A stretch of DNA of 64,000 nt from Streptomyces sp. S.PB5 (GCF_030403745.1 NZ_JAQMWP010000003.1:434001-498000); one strand, 5' to 3'; positions 1 through 9,154 are shown, numbered from the stretch's first letter. Notes: generated by a model not told the origin, from the letters alone. A program made the numbers and translations.

Positions 1-302
1 TAGCCCGCCGCCCCCGCCTCCACGGCCCGCAGGATGTCCCGGTCGGTCTCGTACGTCGTCAGGACGATCACCCGGCATCCCAGTCCCGCCGCGGCCATCC
101 GCTCGATCGAGTCCACACCCCCGCCGCCCGGCATCCGCAGGTCCATCAGCAAGATGTCGGGCCGCAGCTCCGCCGCAAGGGCCTCGGCCTGCGGTCCGCT
201 GGCCGCGTCGGCGATCACGTCGAGGTCGGGTTCGGCACTCAGCATGGCCCGCAGCCCCTCCCGTACGACGGGGTGGTCGTCGGCCAGGACGATCCGGATC
301 AT
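1..302 (-). CDS. NarL/FixJ-type response regulator, C-terminus cut off by window start
   Basis: The receiver domain is read on the minus strand from ATG at 302: it opens MIRIVLADDHPVVREGLRAM, followed by the phosphoacceptor context LLMDLRMPGGGG and the conserved T/K region (VIVLTTY). About 100 residues are present and the LuxR-type HTH would lie outside the window. The ATG overlaps the kinase stop (ATGA), so the two are translationally coupled. Inference: it receives phosphate from the adjacent HisKA_3 kinase and controls the ABC exporter upstream in the same operon. Family membership is secure; target genes are not known. Confidence 0.93.
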   Translation of the reverse strand, partial: MIRIVLADDHPVVREGLRAMLSAEPDLDVIADAASGPQAEALAAELRPDILLMDLRMPGGGGVDSIERMAAAGLGCRVIVLTTYETDRDILRAVEAGAAG

Positions 303-1510
303 GTGGAACTCCCGAGGGGCGGTACAGGCGGTACTGGCAGCCGGACGGTCACCGTCGTGCCGTCTCCCGGCGTGCTGTGGATCATCGCAGTCCCGCCGAC
401 CTCCGCGGCCCGGGCGCGGAGCCCCGCCAGGCCGTATCCGTCGGTCGCGGAGGACGGGTCGAAGCCGTTGCCGTCGTCCCGTACGGACACGGTGAGCGAC
501 GAGTCGGCGTACGCCAGGGCGATCCCGACGGCGGCCGAACTCCCCGCGTGCTTGCGGGCGTTCGACAGCGCCTCCTGGCAGGAGCGCAGGGCCACCACCT
601 CGGGACCGGCCGACAGGGGACGCACCGGCCCGGTCACCTCCAGCGTCGCCTCGTGGCGGGCGGCCAGGCGGCGGAACGCGTCCGGCAGCGAGGCACCGTC
701 GAGGTCGACCGGCGCCGCCCCGGCGACCAGCGCACGGGCCTCGGCGAGGTTCTGACGAGCCGTCTCGTCCATCAGGGCGAGATGCCTGCGGGCCTGCGGA
801 ACATCGCACTCCAGCTCGGCCTCCACCGCCTGGACCAGCATCAGCAGACTGGTGAAGCCCTGGGCGAGCGTGTCGTGGATCTCCCGCGCCATCCGTTCGC
901 GCTCGGCCAGCGCCCCGTGGGCCGCCGACAGCCGCGACACCTCGTGCCGGCTCGCATCCAGCTCCGCGATCAGCTCGGCCCGCTCCTGGCTCTGCTCGAT
1001 GACGCGGATGATCCAGGTTCCGATGGCCGCCGAGAAGATGAACGAGACCACGGCGAACAGCCCGTTGAAGAAGACGTCCTGGCCGCTGGGCCACCACAGC
1101 AGCGCCCAGCCCGCCACCGGCAGGAAGTTGATCACCGCGACGGTCGCCAGTGCCCACCGGATCCGCAGGGTCATGAAGCACTGCGGGACCAGCGCGAAGG
1201 TCATCACACGGGTCTCGCCGACGAGGATCGCCGACGGCAGGAACAGCGCCAGCATCGTCAGCAGGTAGGCGAGGGCCCGCCGTTCGTCCGGCGGATCACC
1301 GCAGAGAATGGGGCGCCCCACCACCACGTACAACGGGATCAACGGGGACAGCAGCACCGCGGCGGCCACGCGGACCGGCCACCCCGGCTCTCCCGCGCCG
1401 AGCACGTAGAGCAGGGTGGCCACCCAGATCAGCGCGAAGTACGTGTCCCAGAGCCGGAAGGAGCGCTCCCAGGCGTAGGCACCGCCGCCGGCTCCGGAAC
1501 GGTCCCTCAT
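299..1510 (-). CDS. Sensor histidine kinase (HisKA_3/HATPase, DesK/NarX class)
   Basis: This 403-residue kinase starts at ATG 1510, overlapping the permease stop by four bases (ATGA). The N-terminal half holds several hydrophobic segments (roughly residues 22-38, 46-65, 80-97, 103-140 and 148-170), so the sensor is membrane-embedded without a large extracellular domain. Residues 203-220 carry the HisKA_3 box with the phosphorylatable His212 in REIHDTLAQGF. A C-terminal ATPase domain follows, with the N box (EALSNARKHA), DDGNGFD and a GLAGLRARA stretch. An in-frame extension upstream of 1510 would run through the permease and is rejected. It is coupled to the response regulator downstream and is probably a drug- or envelope-stress-sensing partner of the ABC exporter. 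The signal is unknown. Confidence 0.93.
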   Translation of the reverse strand: MRDRSGAGGGAYAWERSFRLWDTYFALIWVATLLYVLGAGEPGWPVRVAAAVLLSPLIPLYVVVGRPILCGDPPDERRALAYLLTMLALFLPSAILVGETRVMTFALVPQCFMTLRIRWALATVAVINFLPVAGWALLWWPSGQDVFFNGLFAVVSFIFSAAIGTWIIRVIEQSQERAELIAELDASRHEVSRLSAAHGALAERERMAREIHDTLAQGFTSLLMLVQAVEAELECDVPQARRHLALMDETARQNLAEARALVAGAAPVDLDGASLPDAFRRLAARHEATLEVTGPVRPLSAGPEVVALRSCQEALSNARKHAGSSAAVGIALAYADSSLTVSVRDDGNGFDPSSATDGYGLAGLRARAAEVGGTAMIHSTPGDGTTVTVRLPVPPVPPLGSST

Positions 1511-2352
1511 CCCTCGCGCCGGTTCTTCCACCGAAAGGTCAGCAGACACAGCACCAATCCTCCGACGCACCAGGCCGCCAGGACCAGGGCGATACGGCCG
1601 AACTCCCAACTGCCCGTCTGTTCGAGGATCTGCGCCGAGTCCGGCAGGAACACCCCGCGCAGCCCCTGGCACATCCACTTCAGCGGGAACAGGGCGCCGA
1701 TGTTCAGCATCCAGTCGGGGATCGTGTCGATCGCGATGTACACCCCGGAGATGAACTGCAGGACCAGGAACGGCAGTACGACCACGGAGGTCGCGCTCTT
1801 GCCGGACTTGGGGACCGAGCTGATCGCGATGCCGAGCAGGGCGCAGGCCGTCAGTCCGAGGACGAAGATCCAGGCGAAGTGGAACCAGCGCGTCGCGTCC
1901 GAGGGCAGATCCACGTCGTAGAGCGTCGTGCCCACGAGGAGGAGGATCGCCGTCTCCATCAGGCCCGTCACCAGAACCAGCCAGATCTTGCCGAGGAAGT
2001 ACGAGGCGGGCGGCATCGGTGTGCCGCGCAGCCGGCGCAGCACCTTCTCCTCGCGTTCGATGGCGATGGAGATGCCGAGGGACTGGAAGCTCGTCGACAT
2101 GATGCCCGCGGCCATCATCGCCGGGACGTAGAGCTGTGAGGCCGTGATGCCGGCGCCGTCCACGTCGTCGCCGAAGATCGACGCGAACAGGAACAGGAAG
2201 ACGACCGGGAAGGCGAAGGTGAACACCACCTGGTCGCGGAGCCGGAAGAACTGTTTGATCTCCAGGGCGCCGCGCTGCAGGCCGATTCCCCAGGCACCGG
2301 GCAGCTTCTCGGCGAGCGCGTCGGCCCTTGGCCGTACGGCGGTCGTCGTCAT
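1507..2352 (-). CDS. ABC-2 type transporter permease
   Basis: This 281-residue permease starts at ATG 2352 (MTTTAVRPRADALAEKLPG), overlapping the ATPase stop (ATGA). It has the ABC-2 pattern: one hydrophobic segment near residue 45 (QVVFTFAFPVVFLFLFASIF), then five more grouped towards the C-terminus, with the ERE-KVLRRLRGTP coupling motif between. Paired with the DrrA-like ATPase it should form a multidrug or lipid exporter. The gene order ATPase-permease-kinase-regulator is a common self-regulated exporter arrangement in Gram-positive bacteria. The substrate cannot be read from sequence. Confidence 0.92.
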   Translation of the reverse strand: MTTTAVRPRADALAEKLPGAWGIGLQRGALEIKQFFRLRDQVVFTFAFPVVFLFLFASIFGDDVDGAGITASQLYVPAMMAAGIMSTSFQSLGISIAIEREEKVLRRLRGTPMPPASYFLGKIWLVLVTGLMETAILLLVGTTLYDVDLPSDATRWFHFAWIFVLGLTACALLGIAISSVPKSGKSATSVVVLPFLVLQFISGVYIAIDTIPDWMLNIGALFPLKWMCQGLRGVFLPDSAQILEQTGSWEFGRIALVLAAWCVGGLVLCLLTFRWKNRREG

Positions 2353-3215
2353 CGTGCGTCCTCCTGTCCGGTCAGCCGGAGGTAGACGTCCTCCAGCGTG
2401 GGGCGGCTCACCCGCAGCCCCGGGATCTCGCCGTCGAAGCGGTGCATGAGCTCGGCGACCGTGCGGGTCGGGGTGGCCGTGCGCTCGGTGCGCGGGGAGC
2501 CGTCCGGCTCGGTCCACTCGACGGTGGCCTCGGTGCCGTACCGCTCCCGCAGGGCGGACGGAGTGCCCTCGGCGACGATCCGGCCCGCGGTGACCACGGC
2601 GAGGCGGTCGGCCAGGGCCTCCGCCTCCTCCAGGTAGTGCGTGGTGAGGAGGATCGTCGTGCCCTCGTCGGACAGGGTGCGGATCAGGTCCCAGAACTGG
2701 CGCCGGGCCGCCGGGTCGAAGCCGGTCGTCGGCTCGTCCAGGAGCAGGAGTTCGGGGTCGCCGATCACCCCGAGCGCCACGTCCAGACGGCGGCGCTGAC
2801 CGCCCGAGAGGGCCTTGAGGCGGCTGTCCGCCTTCGCCTCCAGACCCACCAGGCCGATGACCGCCTCGGGGTCCCGTGGCTTCGGGTAGTAGCGGGCGAA
2901 GTGCCGCACCGTCTCGCGGACGGTCAACTCGGCGGGCGCCGATTCGTCCTGCCAGACGATTCCGACACGTGAACGCCACGCGCGCGTGCCGCTCGCCGGG
3001 TCCGAGCCGAGCACACGGACCTCGCCCGCGTCCCGGCTCCGGTTGCCCTGGAGGATCTCCACCGTGGTGCTCTTGCCCGCGCCATTGGGCCCGAGCAGGC
3101 CGAACACCTCGCCCCGGCCGATGCCGAGATCGATACCGTCGACCGCGGTCACGTCGCCGTACTGCTTGCGCAGCCCCCGTACGTCCACCGCGAGTCCGTT
3201 CGCGTGTGTTGTCAT
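2349..3215 (-). CDS. ABC transporter ATP-binding protein (DrrA-like)
   Basis: This 288-residue nucleotide-binding subunit has Walker A GPNGAGKS, the signature LSGGQRRRLDVAL, Walker B LLLLDEPTTGFD and the H-loop TTHYLEEAE. The C-terminal ~70 residues are the extension usual in daunorubicin-resistance type ATPases. The chosen start is ATG 3215 (MTTHANGLAVDVRGL), preceded closely by AAGG. In-frame starts up to 3335 would cross the divergent promoter region and a perfect palindrome. It is the first gene of the exporter/two-component operon. Confidence 0.93.
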   Translation of the reverse strand: MTTHANGLAVDVRGLRKQYGDVTAVDGIDLGIGRGEVFGLLGPNGAGKSTTVEILQGNRSRDAGEVRVLGSDPASGTRAWRSRVGIVWQDESAPAELTVRETVRHFARYYPKPRDPEAVIGLVGLEAKADSRLKALSGGQRRRLDVALGVIGDPELLLLDEPTTGFDPAARRQFWDLIRTLSDEGTTILLTTHYLEEAEALADRLAVVTAGRIVAEGTPSALRERYGTEATVEWTEPDGSPRTERTATPTRTVAELMHRFDGEIPGLRVSRPTLEDVYLRLTGQEDAR

Positions 3216-3271
3216 GCCTTGAGGCTCGGCCGGAACCGAACGCTCAGGGACGACCAGGCGTACTTCCTTAT

Positions 3272-3289
3272 GTCCACCGAACGGTGGAC
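3272..3289. promoter_or_regulatory. Perfect 8-2-8 palindrome between divergent genes (candidate operator)
   Basis: GTCCACCG-AA-CGGTGGAC lies in the 145-bp gap between the divergent ABC ATPase (start 3215) and VKOR gene (start 3361). Perfect dyads of this size suit a dimeric regulator. The encoded NarL-type regulator is the obvious candidate, but this is inference. Confidence 0.5.
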
Positions 3290-3360
3290 GCGGCCCCGTG
3301 TACGGCACAATGGCCCCTGCCCGAAGAAGGTCCAACTCTCAAGCAGACGGAATCGGCGTG

Positions 3361-4017
3361 ATGAGCAAGACCACAGTCAAGAGCGTCTCCACCTCGCCCG
3401 AGCCGGATCGCACGGCCCCCGAGCCGAGGTCGGTGGGCGGCAGCCGCGCCTTCGCCATCATGCTGCTGCTGACCGGTGCGGCCGGCCTGCTCGCCGCGTG
3501 GGTCATCACGATCGACAAGTTCAAGCTCCTCGAGGCCAAGGTCGAGGGCAAGACCTTCACCCCCGGCTGCAGCCTGAACCCCGTCGTCTCCTGCGGCAGC
3601 GTGATGGAGTCCGACCAGGCCTCCGTCTTCGGGTTCCCCAACCCGATGCTCGGTCTCGTCGCCTACGGCATCGTGATCTGCGTCGGCATGAGCCTGCTGG
3701 CCCGCGCCCGCTTCCCGCGCTGGTACTGGCTGACCTTCAACGCCGGCACCCTCTTCGGTGTCTCGTTCTGCGCCTGGCTGATGTTCCAGTCGCTGTACCG
3801 CATCAACGCCCTGTGCCTGTGGTGCTCCCTGGCCTGGGTCGCGACGATCATCATGTTCTGGTACGTGACCTCGTTCAACGTGCGCAACGGCTTCATCCCC
3901 GCCCCGCACTGGCTGAAGAGCTTCTTCGGCGAGTTCACCTGGGTCCTGCCGGTCCTGCACATCGGGATCATCGGCATGCTGATCCTGACCCGCTGGTGGG
4001 ACTTCTGGACCAGCTGA
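3361..4017 (+). CDS. Vitamin K epoxide reductase (VKOR) family membrane protein
   Basis: This 218-residue protein starts at ATG 3361. It is a multi-span membrane protein with the VKOR active-site CxxC at Cys152-Leu-Trp-Cys155 inside a transmembrane helix, and a periplasm-facing loop cysteine pair (Cys70, Cys78 in CSLNPVVSCGS). In bacteria this family reoxidises DsbA-like thiol oxidases using quinone. Here it is expected to support disulphide formation in exported proteins. It stands alone between the divergent exporter operon and rarA. Earlier in-frame starts at 3298 and 3310 lack a convincing ribosome-binding site. Confidence 0.93.
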   Translation: MSKTTVKSVSTSPEPDRTAPEPRSVGGSRAFAIMLLLTGAAGLLAAWVITIDKFKLLEAKVEGKTFTPGCSLNPVVSCGSVMESDQASVFGFPNPMLGLVAYGIVICVGMSLLARARFPRWYWLTFNAGTLFGVSFCAWLMFQSLYRINALCLWCSLAWVATIIMFWYVTSFNVRNGFIPAPHWLKSFFGEFTWVLPVLHIGIIGMLILTRWWDFWTS

Positions 4018-4077
4018 CCCCCGGGGCTTTCCAAGGCCCCGACGGGATTGTCAGTGCGGTGATTTAGGGTTTTGAGC

Positions 4078-5433
4078 GTGGAGCCCGACCTGTTCACCGC
4101 AGCCGCAGAAGAACGCCAGGAGAAAGACCCCGCGGGGAGTCCCCTGGCGGTGCGGATGCGCCCGCGCACCCTCGACGAGGTGGTGGGCCAGCAGCATCTG
4201 CTGAAGCCCGGCTCGCCCCTGCGCCGCCTCGTCGGCGAGGGCGCGGGCGGCCCCGCCGGACCGTCCTCGGTGATCCTGTGGGGCCCGCCCGGCACCGGCA
4301 AGACCACCCTGGCGTACGTCGTCTCCAAGGCCACCAACAAGCGCTTCGTCGAACTGTCGGCGATCACCGCGGGCGTCAAGGAGGTCCGCGCGGTCATCGA
4401 CGGCGCCCGCCGCGCCACCGGCGGCTACGGCAAGGAGACCGTCCTCTTCCTCGACGAGATCCACCGCTTCAGCAAGGCCCAGCAGGACTCCCTTCTCCCA
4501 GCCGTCGAGAACCGCTGGGTGACCCTGATCGCGGCGACCACCGAGAACCCCTACTTCTCGGTGATCTCCCCGTTGCTCTCCCGGTCCCTGCTGCTCACCC
4601 TCGAACCCCTCACGGACGACGACGTCCGAGGGCTGCTGAAGCGCGCACTGAGCGACGAGCGGGGCCTGAAGGACGCCGTCGCCCTCCCCGAGGACACCGA
4701 GGACCACCTCCTGCGGATCGCCGGCGGCGACGCCCGGCGCGCCCTGACCGCTCTGGAGGCCGCCGCCGGGGCCGCGCTCGACAAGGGCGAGGCGGAGATC
4801 TCCCTCACCACACTGGAGGAGACGGTCGACCGCGCGGCCGTGAAGTACGACCGCGACGGCGACCAGCACTACGACGTCGCCAGCGCCCTCATCAAGTCGA
4901 TCAGGGGCTCCGACGTCGACGCCGCCCTGCACTACCTGGCCCGCATGATCGAGGCCGGCGAGGACCCCCGCTTCATCGCCCGCCGCCTGATGATCTCCGC
5001 CAGCGAGGACATCGGCCTCGCCGACCCGGGCGCCCTCCCGATAGCGGTCGCCGCCGCCCAGGCCGTCGCCATGATCGGCTTCCCCGAGGCCGCCCTCACC
5101 CTCAGCCACGCCACCATCGCCCTCGCGCTCGCCCCCAAGTCCAACTCGGCGACCATGGCGATCGGCGCCGCCATGGAGGACGTACGCAAGGGACTGGCCG
5201 GCTCCGTACCCCCGCATCTGCGCGACGGGCACTACAAGGGCGCCGCCAAGCTCGGCCACGCGCAGGGGTACGTGTACCCGCACGACCTGCCCGAGGGCAT
5301 CGCCGAGCAGCAGTACGCCCCGGACGCCCTCAAGGACCGCGAGTACTACGCGCCGACCAGGCACGGCGCCGAGGCGCGGTACGCGGACGCGGTGGAGTGG
5401 ACCAGGAAGCACCTCGGTCGCAAGCGGTCCTGA
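4078..5433 (+). CDS. rarA: Replication-associated recombination protein A (MgsA/WRNIP1 AAA+ ATPase)
   Basis: This 451-residue clamp-loader-like AAA+ protein acts at stalled replication forks. Walker A is [11 protein letters not shown] (about residues 68-77), Walker B is [16 protein letters not shown], and a sensor-1 TTENPYF follows. The C-terminal RarA tetramerisation region contains [18 protein letters not shown] sequence. A TTG at 4072 is in frame, but AGGG at 4066-4069 is correctly spaced only for GTG 4078, so that start is chosen. The length is normal for the family. Confidence 0.96.
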   Translation: MEPDLFTAAAEERQEKDPAGSPLAVRMRPRTLDEVVGQQHLLKPGSPLRRLVGEGAGGPAGPSSVILWGPPGTGKTTLAYVVSKATNKRFVELSAITAGVKEVRAVIDGARRATGGYGKETVLFLDEIHRFSKAQQDSLLPAVENRWVTLIAATTENPYFSVISPLLSRSLLLTLEPLTDDDVRGLLKRALSDERGLKDAVALPEDTEDHLLRIAGGDARRALTALEAAAGAALDKGEAEISLTTLEETVDRAAVKYDRDGDQHYDVASALIKSIRGSDVDAALHYLARMIEAGEDPRFIARRLMISASEDIGLADPGALPIAVAAAQAVAMIGFPEAALTLSHATIALALAPKSNSATMAIGAAMEDVRKGLAGSVPPHLRDGHYKGAAKLGHAQGYVYPHDLPEGIAEQQYAPDALKDREYYAPTRHGAEARYADAVEWTRKHLGRKRS

Positions 5434-5747
5434 GGGCCCTGTAGAATCCCTCGAAGTGCTGTGTCCCGTGCTGTCAGAACGGGACGGTCAGCCGGAGTCA
5501 GTCAAAGGACCCAGTCCTCGGACCGGCTCCAGGAGCGTCGCGCACCGTTCGATTGGTGTCGCGGGCAGCCCACCACCACTCATCGCATGGTGAGAACGGT
5601 CGGTGGGCCACTCGCGTGCTGCACGTATGTGCCCAGACCAGGGGAGCGGCTGCCCACCAGGCCCGGTGACGGACCCGGCGGGTTTCCCCGGCTGCGGATG
5701 CGACCTCCCACAACCCTGACAAGCCGAACACTGAGAAATGAGAGATT
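5434..5747 (+). promoter_or_regulatory. rarA-rpsD intergenic region with probable rpsD promoter and long leader
   Basis: This 314-bp gap has no credible gene. A TAGAAT -10-like hexamer lies at 5442-5447 right after the rarA stop, without a good -35. That would leave a leader of roughly 290 nt. The leader contains an imperfect dyad around 5570-5610 (CCCACC facing GGTGGG). Ribosomal protein S4 operons are often autoregulated through their leader; whether this one is remains inference. Confidence 0.4.
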
Positions 5748-6362
5748 GTGGCGAACCAGTCCCGCCCCAAGGTCAAGAAGTCGCGTGCCCTCGGCATCGC
5801 GCTGACCCCGAAGGCCGTCAAGTACTTCGAGGCCCGTCCCTACCCCCCGGGTGAGCACGGCCGTGGCCGCAAGCAGAACTCGGACTACAAGGTCCGTCTG
5901 CTCGAGAAGCAGCGTCTGCGTGCGCAGTACGACGTGTCCGAGCGCCAGCTCGTCCGCGCCTACGAGCGTGCCTCCAAGGTGCAGGGCAAGACCGGTGAGG
6001 CCCTGATCATCGAGCTCGAGCGTCGTCTCGACGCGCTGGTCCTGCGTTCGGGCATCGCCCGCACGATCTACCAGGCCCGCCAGATGGTCGTTCACGGCCA
6101 CATCGAGGTCAACGGTCAGAAGGTCGACAAGCCGTCCTTCCGCGTCCGTCCCGACGACGTCGTGATGGTCCGCGAGCGCAGCCGTGAGAAGACCCTCTTC
6201 TCCATCGCCCGTGAGGGCGGCTTCGCCCCCGAGGGTGAGACCCCGCGCTACCTCCAGGTGAACCTCAAGGCCCTGGCGTTCCGCCTGGACCGTGAGCCGA
6301 ACCGCAAGGAGATCCCGGTGATCTGCGACGAGCAGCTCGTCGTCGAGTACTACGCCCGCTGA
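5748..6362 (+). CDS. rpsD: 30S ribosomal protein S4
   Basis: This 204-residue S4 is a primary 16S rRNA-binding and assembly protein. It starts at GTG 5748 ([16 protein letters not shown]) after a GAGAG. The N-terminal region lacks the zinc cysteines seen in some S4 paralogues. The S4 RNA-binding domain spans about residues 95-155 ([20 protein letters not shown]). Codon usage is biased to CGT/GGT, as expected for a highly expressed ribosomal gene. It is monocistronic, ending at a hairpin shared with the convergent gene. Confidence 0.98.
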   Translation: MANQSRPKVKKSRALGIALTPKAVKYFEARPYPPGEHGRGRKQNSDYKVRLLEKQRLRAQYDVSERQLVRAYERASKVQGKTGEALIIELERRLDALVLRSGIARTIYQARQMVVHGHIEVNGQKVDKPSFRVRPDDVVMVRERSREKTLFSIAREGGFAPEGETPRYLQVNLKALAFRLDREPNRKEIPVICDEQLVVEYYAR

Positions 6363-6392
6363 TCACCAGCCGGACGCAGTACACGCACCACC

Positions 6393-8528
6393 TCAACCCG
6401 CCGTCTCCCCGCCCTTCCGGGTGGGCGAGGCGGCGGGTTGCTGCATGACGGCCGCACCCTGGGCATGCCGTGCCGTCCCGCGCGGCGCGGGCAGCGCATC
6501 CAGGGGCCGCCCCAGCGCGCGGGCCACCGCCGCGTCCCGGCCCAGCCGACGCCCCGCCCGTACGGACTCCTCGTACCGCTCGTCCCCGAGCCGCTCACGG
6601 GCCATCGCCTCGCACAGCTCGTGCGGGGCGTTGTAGTGGGCCGACCCGAACAGCGGCAGCCCCACCGAGGGCCACATCGCGGCCGCCGCGCCCTGCAGCA
6701 CCGCGGCCTCGGCGGGATCGCCCTGAGCCGCCGTGACCAGGGCCAGCAGCTCGATGGTCAGCACCGAGCCGAGCAGGTCGTGGAAGGCGTGGGCGGCGCC
6801 CAGGCAGTCGGCGAGCAGCGTGCGCGCGTCCGTCAGCTCGCCGGCGCTCCAGGCCGCGTACGCCAGGACGTACAGCGCGTACGTCCTGGTCCAGCGTTCG
6901 CCGTGGTCCTCGCAGATCCGCCGGACGTCCTCGCACAGCCGTACCGCCTCCGGCAGGTCGCCCTGGAAGGCGCGGGCCATCGCCAGCTCGACCTGGCCCA
7001 TCAGGACATTGCTGTTGAGCTCGCCGATCTCCTGGTAGCGCGCCAGCGACGAACGCAGCAGCCTCTCCGCGCGGGGCATGTCGTCCGTGACCAGGGCGAG
7101 GCAGCCGGTGCGATGCTCCGCGTACGCCACCGCCGTCGGGTTCGCGGAGCGCTCCGCCTCCTCCCGGCACTCCTGGAGCGCGGCCAGCGCGGGCACCTTG
7201 TCGCCCTGGAGGATCGCCACATAGCCGAGCACCCACAGGGCCTTCAGCCGCGACAGCTCGTTGTCGGACTCCAGCCGCACGGCCTGCTCCAGCCAGTGCC
7301 GCCCCTCCGAGAGCCGCCCGCAGCCGGCCCAGTAGAACCAGAGGGAACCCGCGAGGTACTGGCCCAGATGGGCCTCGTCGGGATCGGCCAGGCAGTGGTC
7401 CAGGGCGTGGCGCAGATTCGGCAGTTCCGCCTCGACCCGCGCGGCCACCTCGGCCTGCCGCGGCGAGAACCAGTCCAGCTCGCACCAGGTCGCAAGTCCC
7501 AGGTACCAGTCGCGGTGCCGCCGCCGCAGCCGGTCCGTGTCCCCGGTCGCCGCCAGCCAGTCGGCGCCGTACGCGCGGACCGTGTCGAGCATCCGGTAGC
7601 GCACCCCGGTGGCGGTCTCCTCGCGCCCGACCACCGACTGCGCGAGCAGCTCCGTCAGCACGTCGAGGACGTCCTCCTCGGCCAGCCCGTCGCCGACGCA
7701 CACGTACTCCACGGCCTCCAGGTCGAACGGCCCGGCGAACACCGAAAGCCGCGACCACAGCAGCCGCTCCTCGGGCGTGCACAGCTCATGGCTCCAGCCG
7801 ATCGCCGTACGCAGCGTCCGATGCCGCGGCAGAGCGTCCCGCGCACCGCCGCTCAGCAGCCCGAACCGGTCGTCGAACCGTTCCAGCAACTGACCGGGGG
7901 ACAGGGCCCGCAACCGGCCGGCGGCCAGCTCGACGGCGAGCGGGATGCCGTCGAGGCGCCGGCACAGCTCTCGTACGTCGGGATCGGCGGCGGCCGGTAC
8001 ACCCTGCTGAGCCGCCCGGTCGACGAAGAGCTCCACGGCCTCGTCCTCGGCCAGGGGGCCCAGCGCGAACACCCGCTCGCCCGCCAGGGACAGCGGTCTG
8101 CGTCCCACGGCCAGCACTCTGAGCCCCGGCACCCGGCTCAGCAGATCGGCGACCAGCTCGGCGCAGGCGGCCACCAGATGCTCGAACCCGTCGAGAACCA
8201 GCAGGAGTTCACGCCCCGGCCCGGTCAGATGGGCGAGCAGCGTCTCGCGCGGCAGCCGTGTGGTGTGGTCCGTCAGACCGAGGGCGTCCACGACCGCGTA
8301 GTCGACGAACTCCGGATCGCGCACCGGCGCCAGCTCGACGCGCCAGGCCCCTCTGCCCGACACCGCCCGTGCCGCCAGCCGGGACTTGCCGATACCAGCG
8401 GGCCCGGTCACGGTCACCAGCCGCGAGCTGTCCAGCAGCACGCAGAGGGCGGCGAGTTCGGCCGAGCGGCCCACGAACGCGTCCGGTTCGAGGGGCAGGT
8501 TGCCGTCGCAGAGCCGATCGTCACGCAT
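6393..8528 (-). CDS. STAND-type NTPase with TPR-like repeats (AfsR/regulator-like, no DNA-binding domain)
   Basis: This 711-residue protein starts at ATG 8528. Residues 40-330 form an NB-ARC-like P-loop module: Walker A TGPAGIGKSRLA (41-52), Walker B ELLLVLDGFEHL, and the GLPL-like DGIPLAVELAAGRL. The C-terminal ~350 residues are helical repeats rich in Ala/Leu/Glu (TPR/SARP-like). AfsR- and LuxR-family relatives carry an N-terminal SARP or C-terminal HTH, and neither is visible here. The protein may therefore act as a sensor or scaffold rather than a direct transcription factor. No clear Shine-Dalgarno precedes the start, so the transcript may be leaderless. Partner and ligand are unknown. 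Confidence 0.8.
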   Translation of the reverse strand: MRDDRLCDGNLPLEPDAFVGRSAELAALCVLLDSSRLVTVTGPAGIGKSRLAARAVSGRGAWRVELAPVRDPEFVDYAVVDALGLTDHTTRLPRETLLAHLTGPGRELLLVLDGFEHLVAACAELVADLLSRVPGLRVLAVGRRPLSLAGERVFALGPLAEDEAVELFVDRAAQQGVPAAADPDVRELCRRLDGIPLAVELAAGRLRALSPGQLLERFDDRFGLLSGGARDALPRHRTLRTAIGWSHELCTPEERLLWSRLSVFAGPFDLEAVEYVCVGDGLAEEDVLDVLTELLAQSVVGREETATGVRYRMLDTVRAYGADWLAATGDTDRLRRRHRDWYLGLATWCELDWFSPRQAEVAARVEAELPNLRHALDHCLADPDEAHLGQYLAGSLWFYWAGCGRLSEGRHWLEQAVRLESDNELSRLKALWVLGYVAILQGDKVPALAALQECREEAERSANPTAVAYAEHRTGCLALVTDDMPRAERLLRSSLARYQEIGELNSNVLMGQVELAMARAFQGDLPEAVRLCEDVRRICEDHGERWTRTYALYVLAYAAWSAGELTDARTLLADCLGAAHAFHDLLGSVLTIELLALVTAAQGDPAEAAVLQGAAAAMWPSVGLPLFGSAHYNAPHELCEAMARERLGDERYEESVRAGRRLGRDAAVARALGRPLDALPAPRGTARHAQGAAVMQQPAASPTRKGGETAG
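6397..6437. terminator. Hairpin at the convergent 3' ends of rpsD and the STAND NTPase gene
   Basis: CCCGCC at 6397-6402 faces GGCGGG at 6432-6437. The inner CCGCCC / GGGTGGGCG pairing leaves a TTCC loop. It follows the rpsD stop by about 35 nt and overlaps the last codons of the minus-strand gene, so it could terminate both transcripts. There is no T-run. Confidence 0.5.
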
Positions 8529-8542
8529 AGAACACGGAGCGT

Positions 8543-8559
8543 ACTGAACCGTATTCAGT
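8543..8559. promoter_or_regulatory. Hyphenated palindrome upstream of the STAND NTPase gene
   Basis: ACTGAA-CCGTA-TTCAGT (perfect 6-5-6) ends 15 nt before the ATG at 8528. Weaker flanking complementarity exists further out (GAGCG at 8537-8541, CGCTC at 8569-8573). The position suits an operator over the core promoter or start site. Confidence 0.4.
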
Positions 8560-8711
8560 CCGTACAATCGCTCCGCGCAACTCGGCGCGATCGCTCCGTG
8601 GGACGCGGCCCGCGCGGGGGCGGTGATCCGGTGCGGAGCCGCGCCCGGGGCGCGATAGGCTCGGCTCAGACTTTTTCGATGTTCAGGCACGTATACGGGA
8701 GCGGGTGCGCA

Positions 8712-9146
8712 GTGTCCGGTGGAGAGGTGGCCGGCATCCTGGTGGCCGTCTTCTGGGCGATCCTGGTCTCCTTCCTCGCCGTCGCGCTGGCGAGGCTGGC
8801 CCAGACGCTCAGGGCGACCACCAAGCTGGTGGCGGACGTGACCGACCAGGCCGTCCCGCTGCTCGCGGACGCCTCCTCGGCGGTGCGCTCCGCACAGACC
8901 CAGATCGACCGGGTGGACGCGATCGCCTCGGACGTCCAGGAGGTCACCTCCAACGCCTCCGCACTGTCCACCACCGTCGCCTCCACGTTCGGCGGTCCCC
9001 TCGTCAAGGTCGCGGCCTTCGGGTACGGCGTGCGCCGGGCGATCAGCGGCCGCAAGGACGACGTGCCCGCGAAGGCACCCCGGCGTACCGTGATCGTGGG
9101 CCGCACCGTTCCGGCGTCACGACGGAGCAAGCGGAAGAAGGACTGA
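8712..9146 (+). CDS. DUF948-type single-pass membrane protein
   Basis: This 144-residue protein starts at GTG 8712, with GGGAG at 8698-8702. A single N-terminal transmembrane segment (about residues 6-30, VAGILVAVFWAILVSFLAVA) is followed by an amphipathic helix rich in Thr/Val/Asp/Ala. The tail is basic and lysine/arginine-rich, ending SRRSKRKKD. This is the layout of DUF948 proteins, whose function is unknown. It forms a short operon with the next gene and alaS, an arrangement usual in actinobacteria. Confidence 0.85.
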   Translation: MSGGEVAGILVAVFWAILVSFLAVALARLAQTLRATTKLVADVTDQAVPLLADASSAVRSAQTQIDRVDAIASDVQEVTSNASALSTTVASTFGGPLVKVAAFGYGVRRAISGRKDDVPAKAPRRTVIVGRTVPASRRSKRKKD

Positions 9147-9154
9147 GACCAGCG

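Noticed and set aside
6438..8711. Plus-strand frame leading into the DUF948 gene (902 codons)
   Set aside because: It is antisense to the STAND NTPase gene. The DUF948 gene has its own GTG and GGGAG at 8698-8702.
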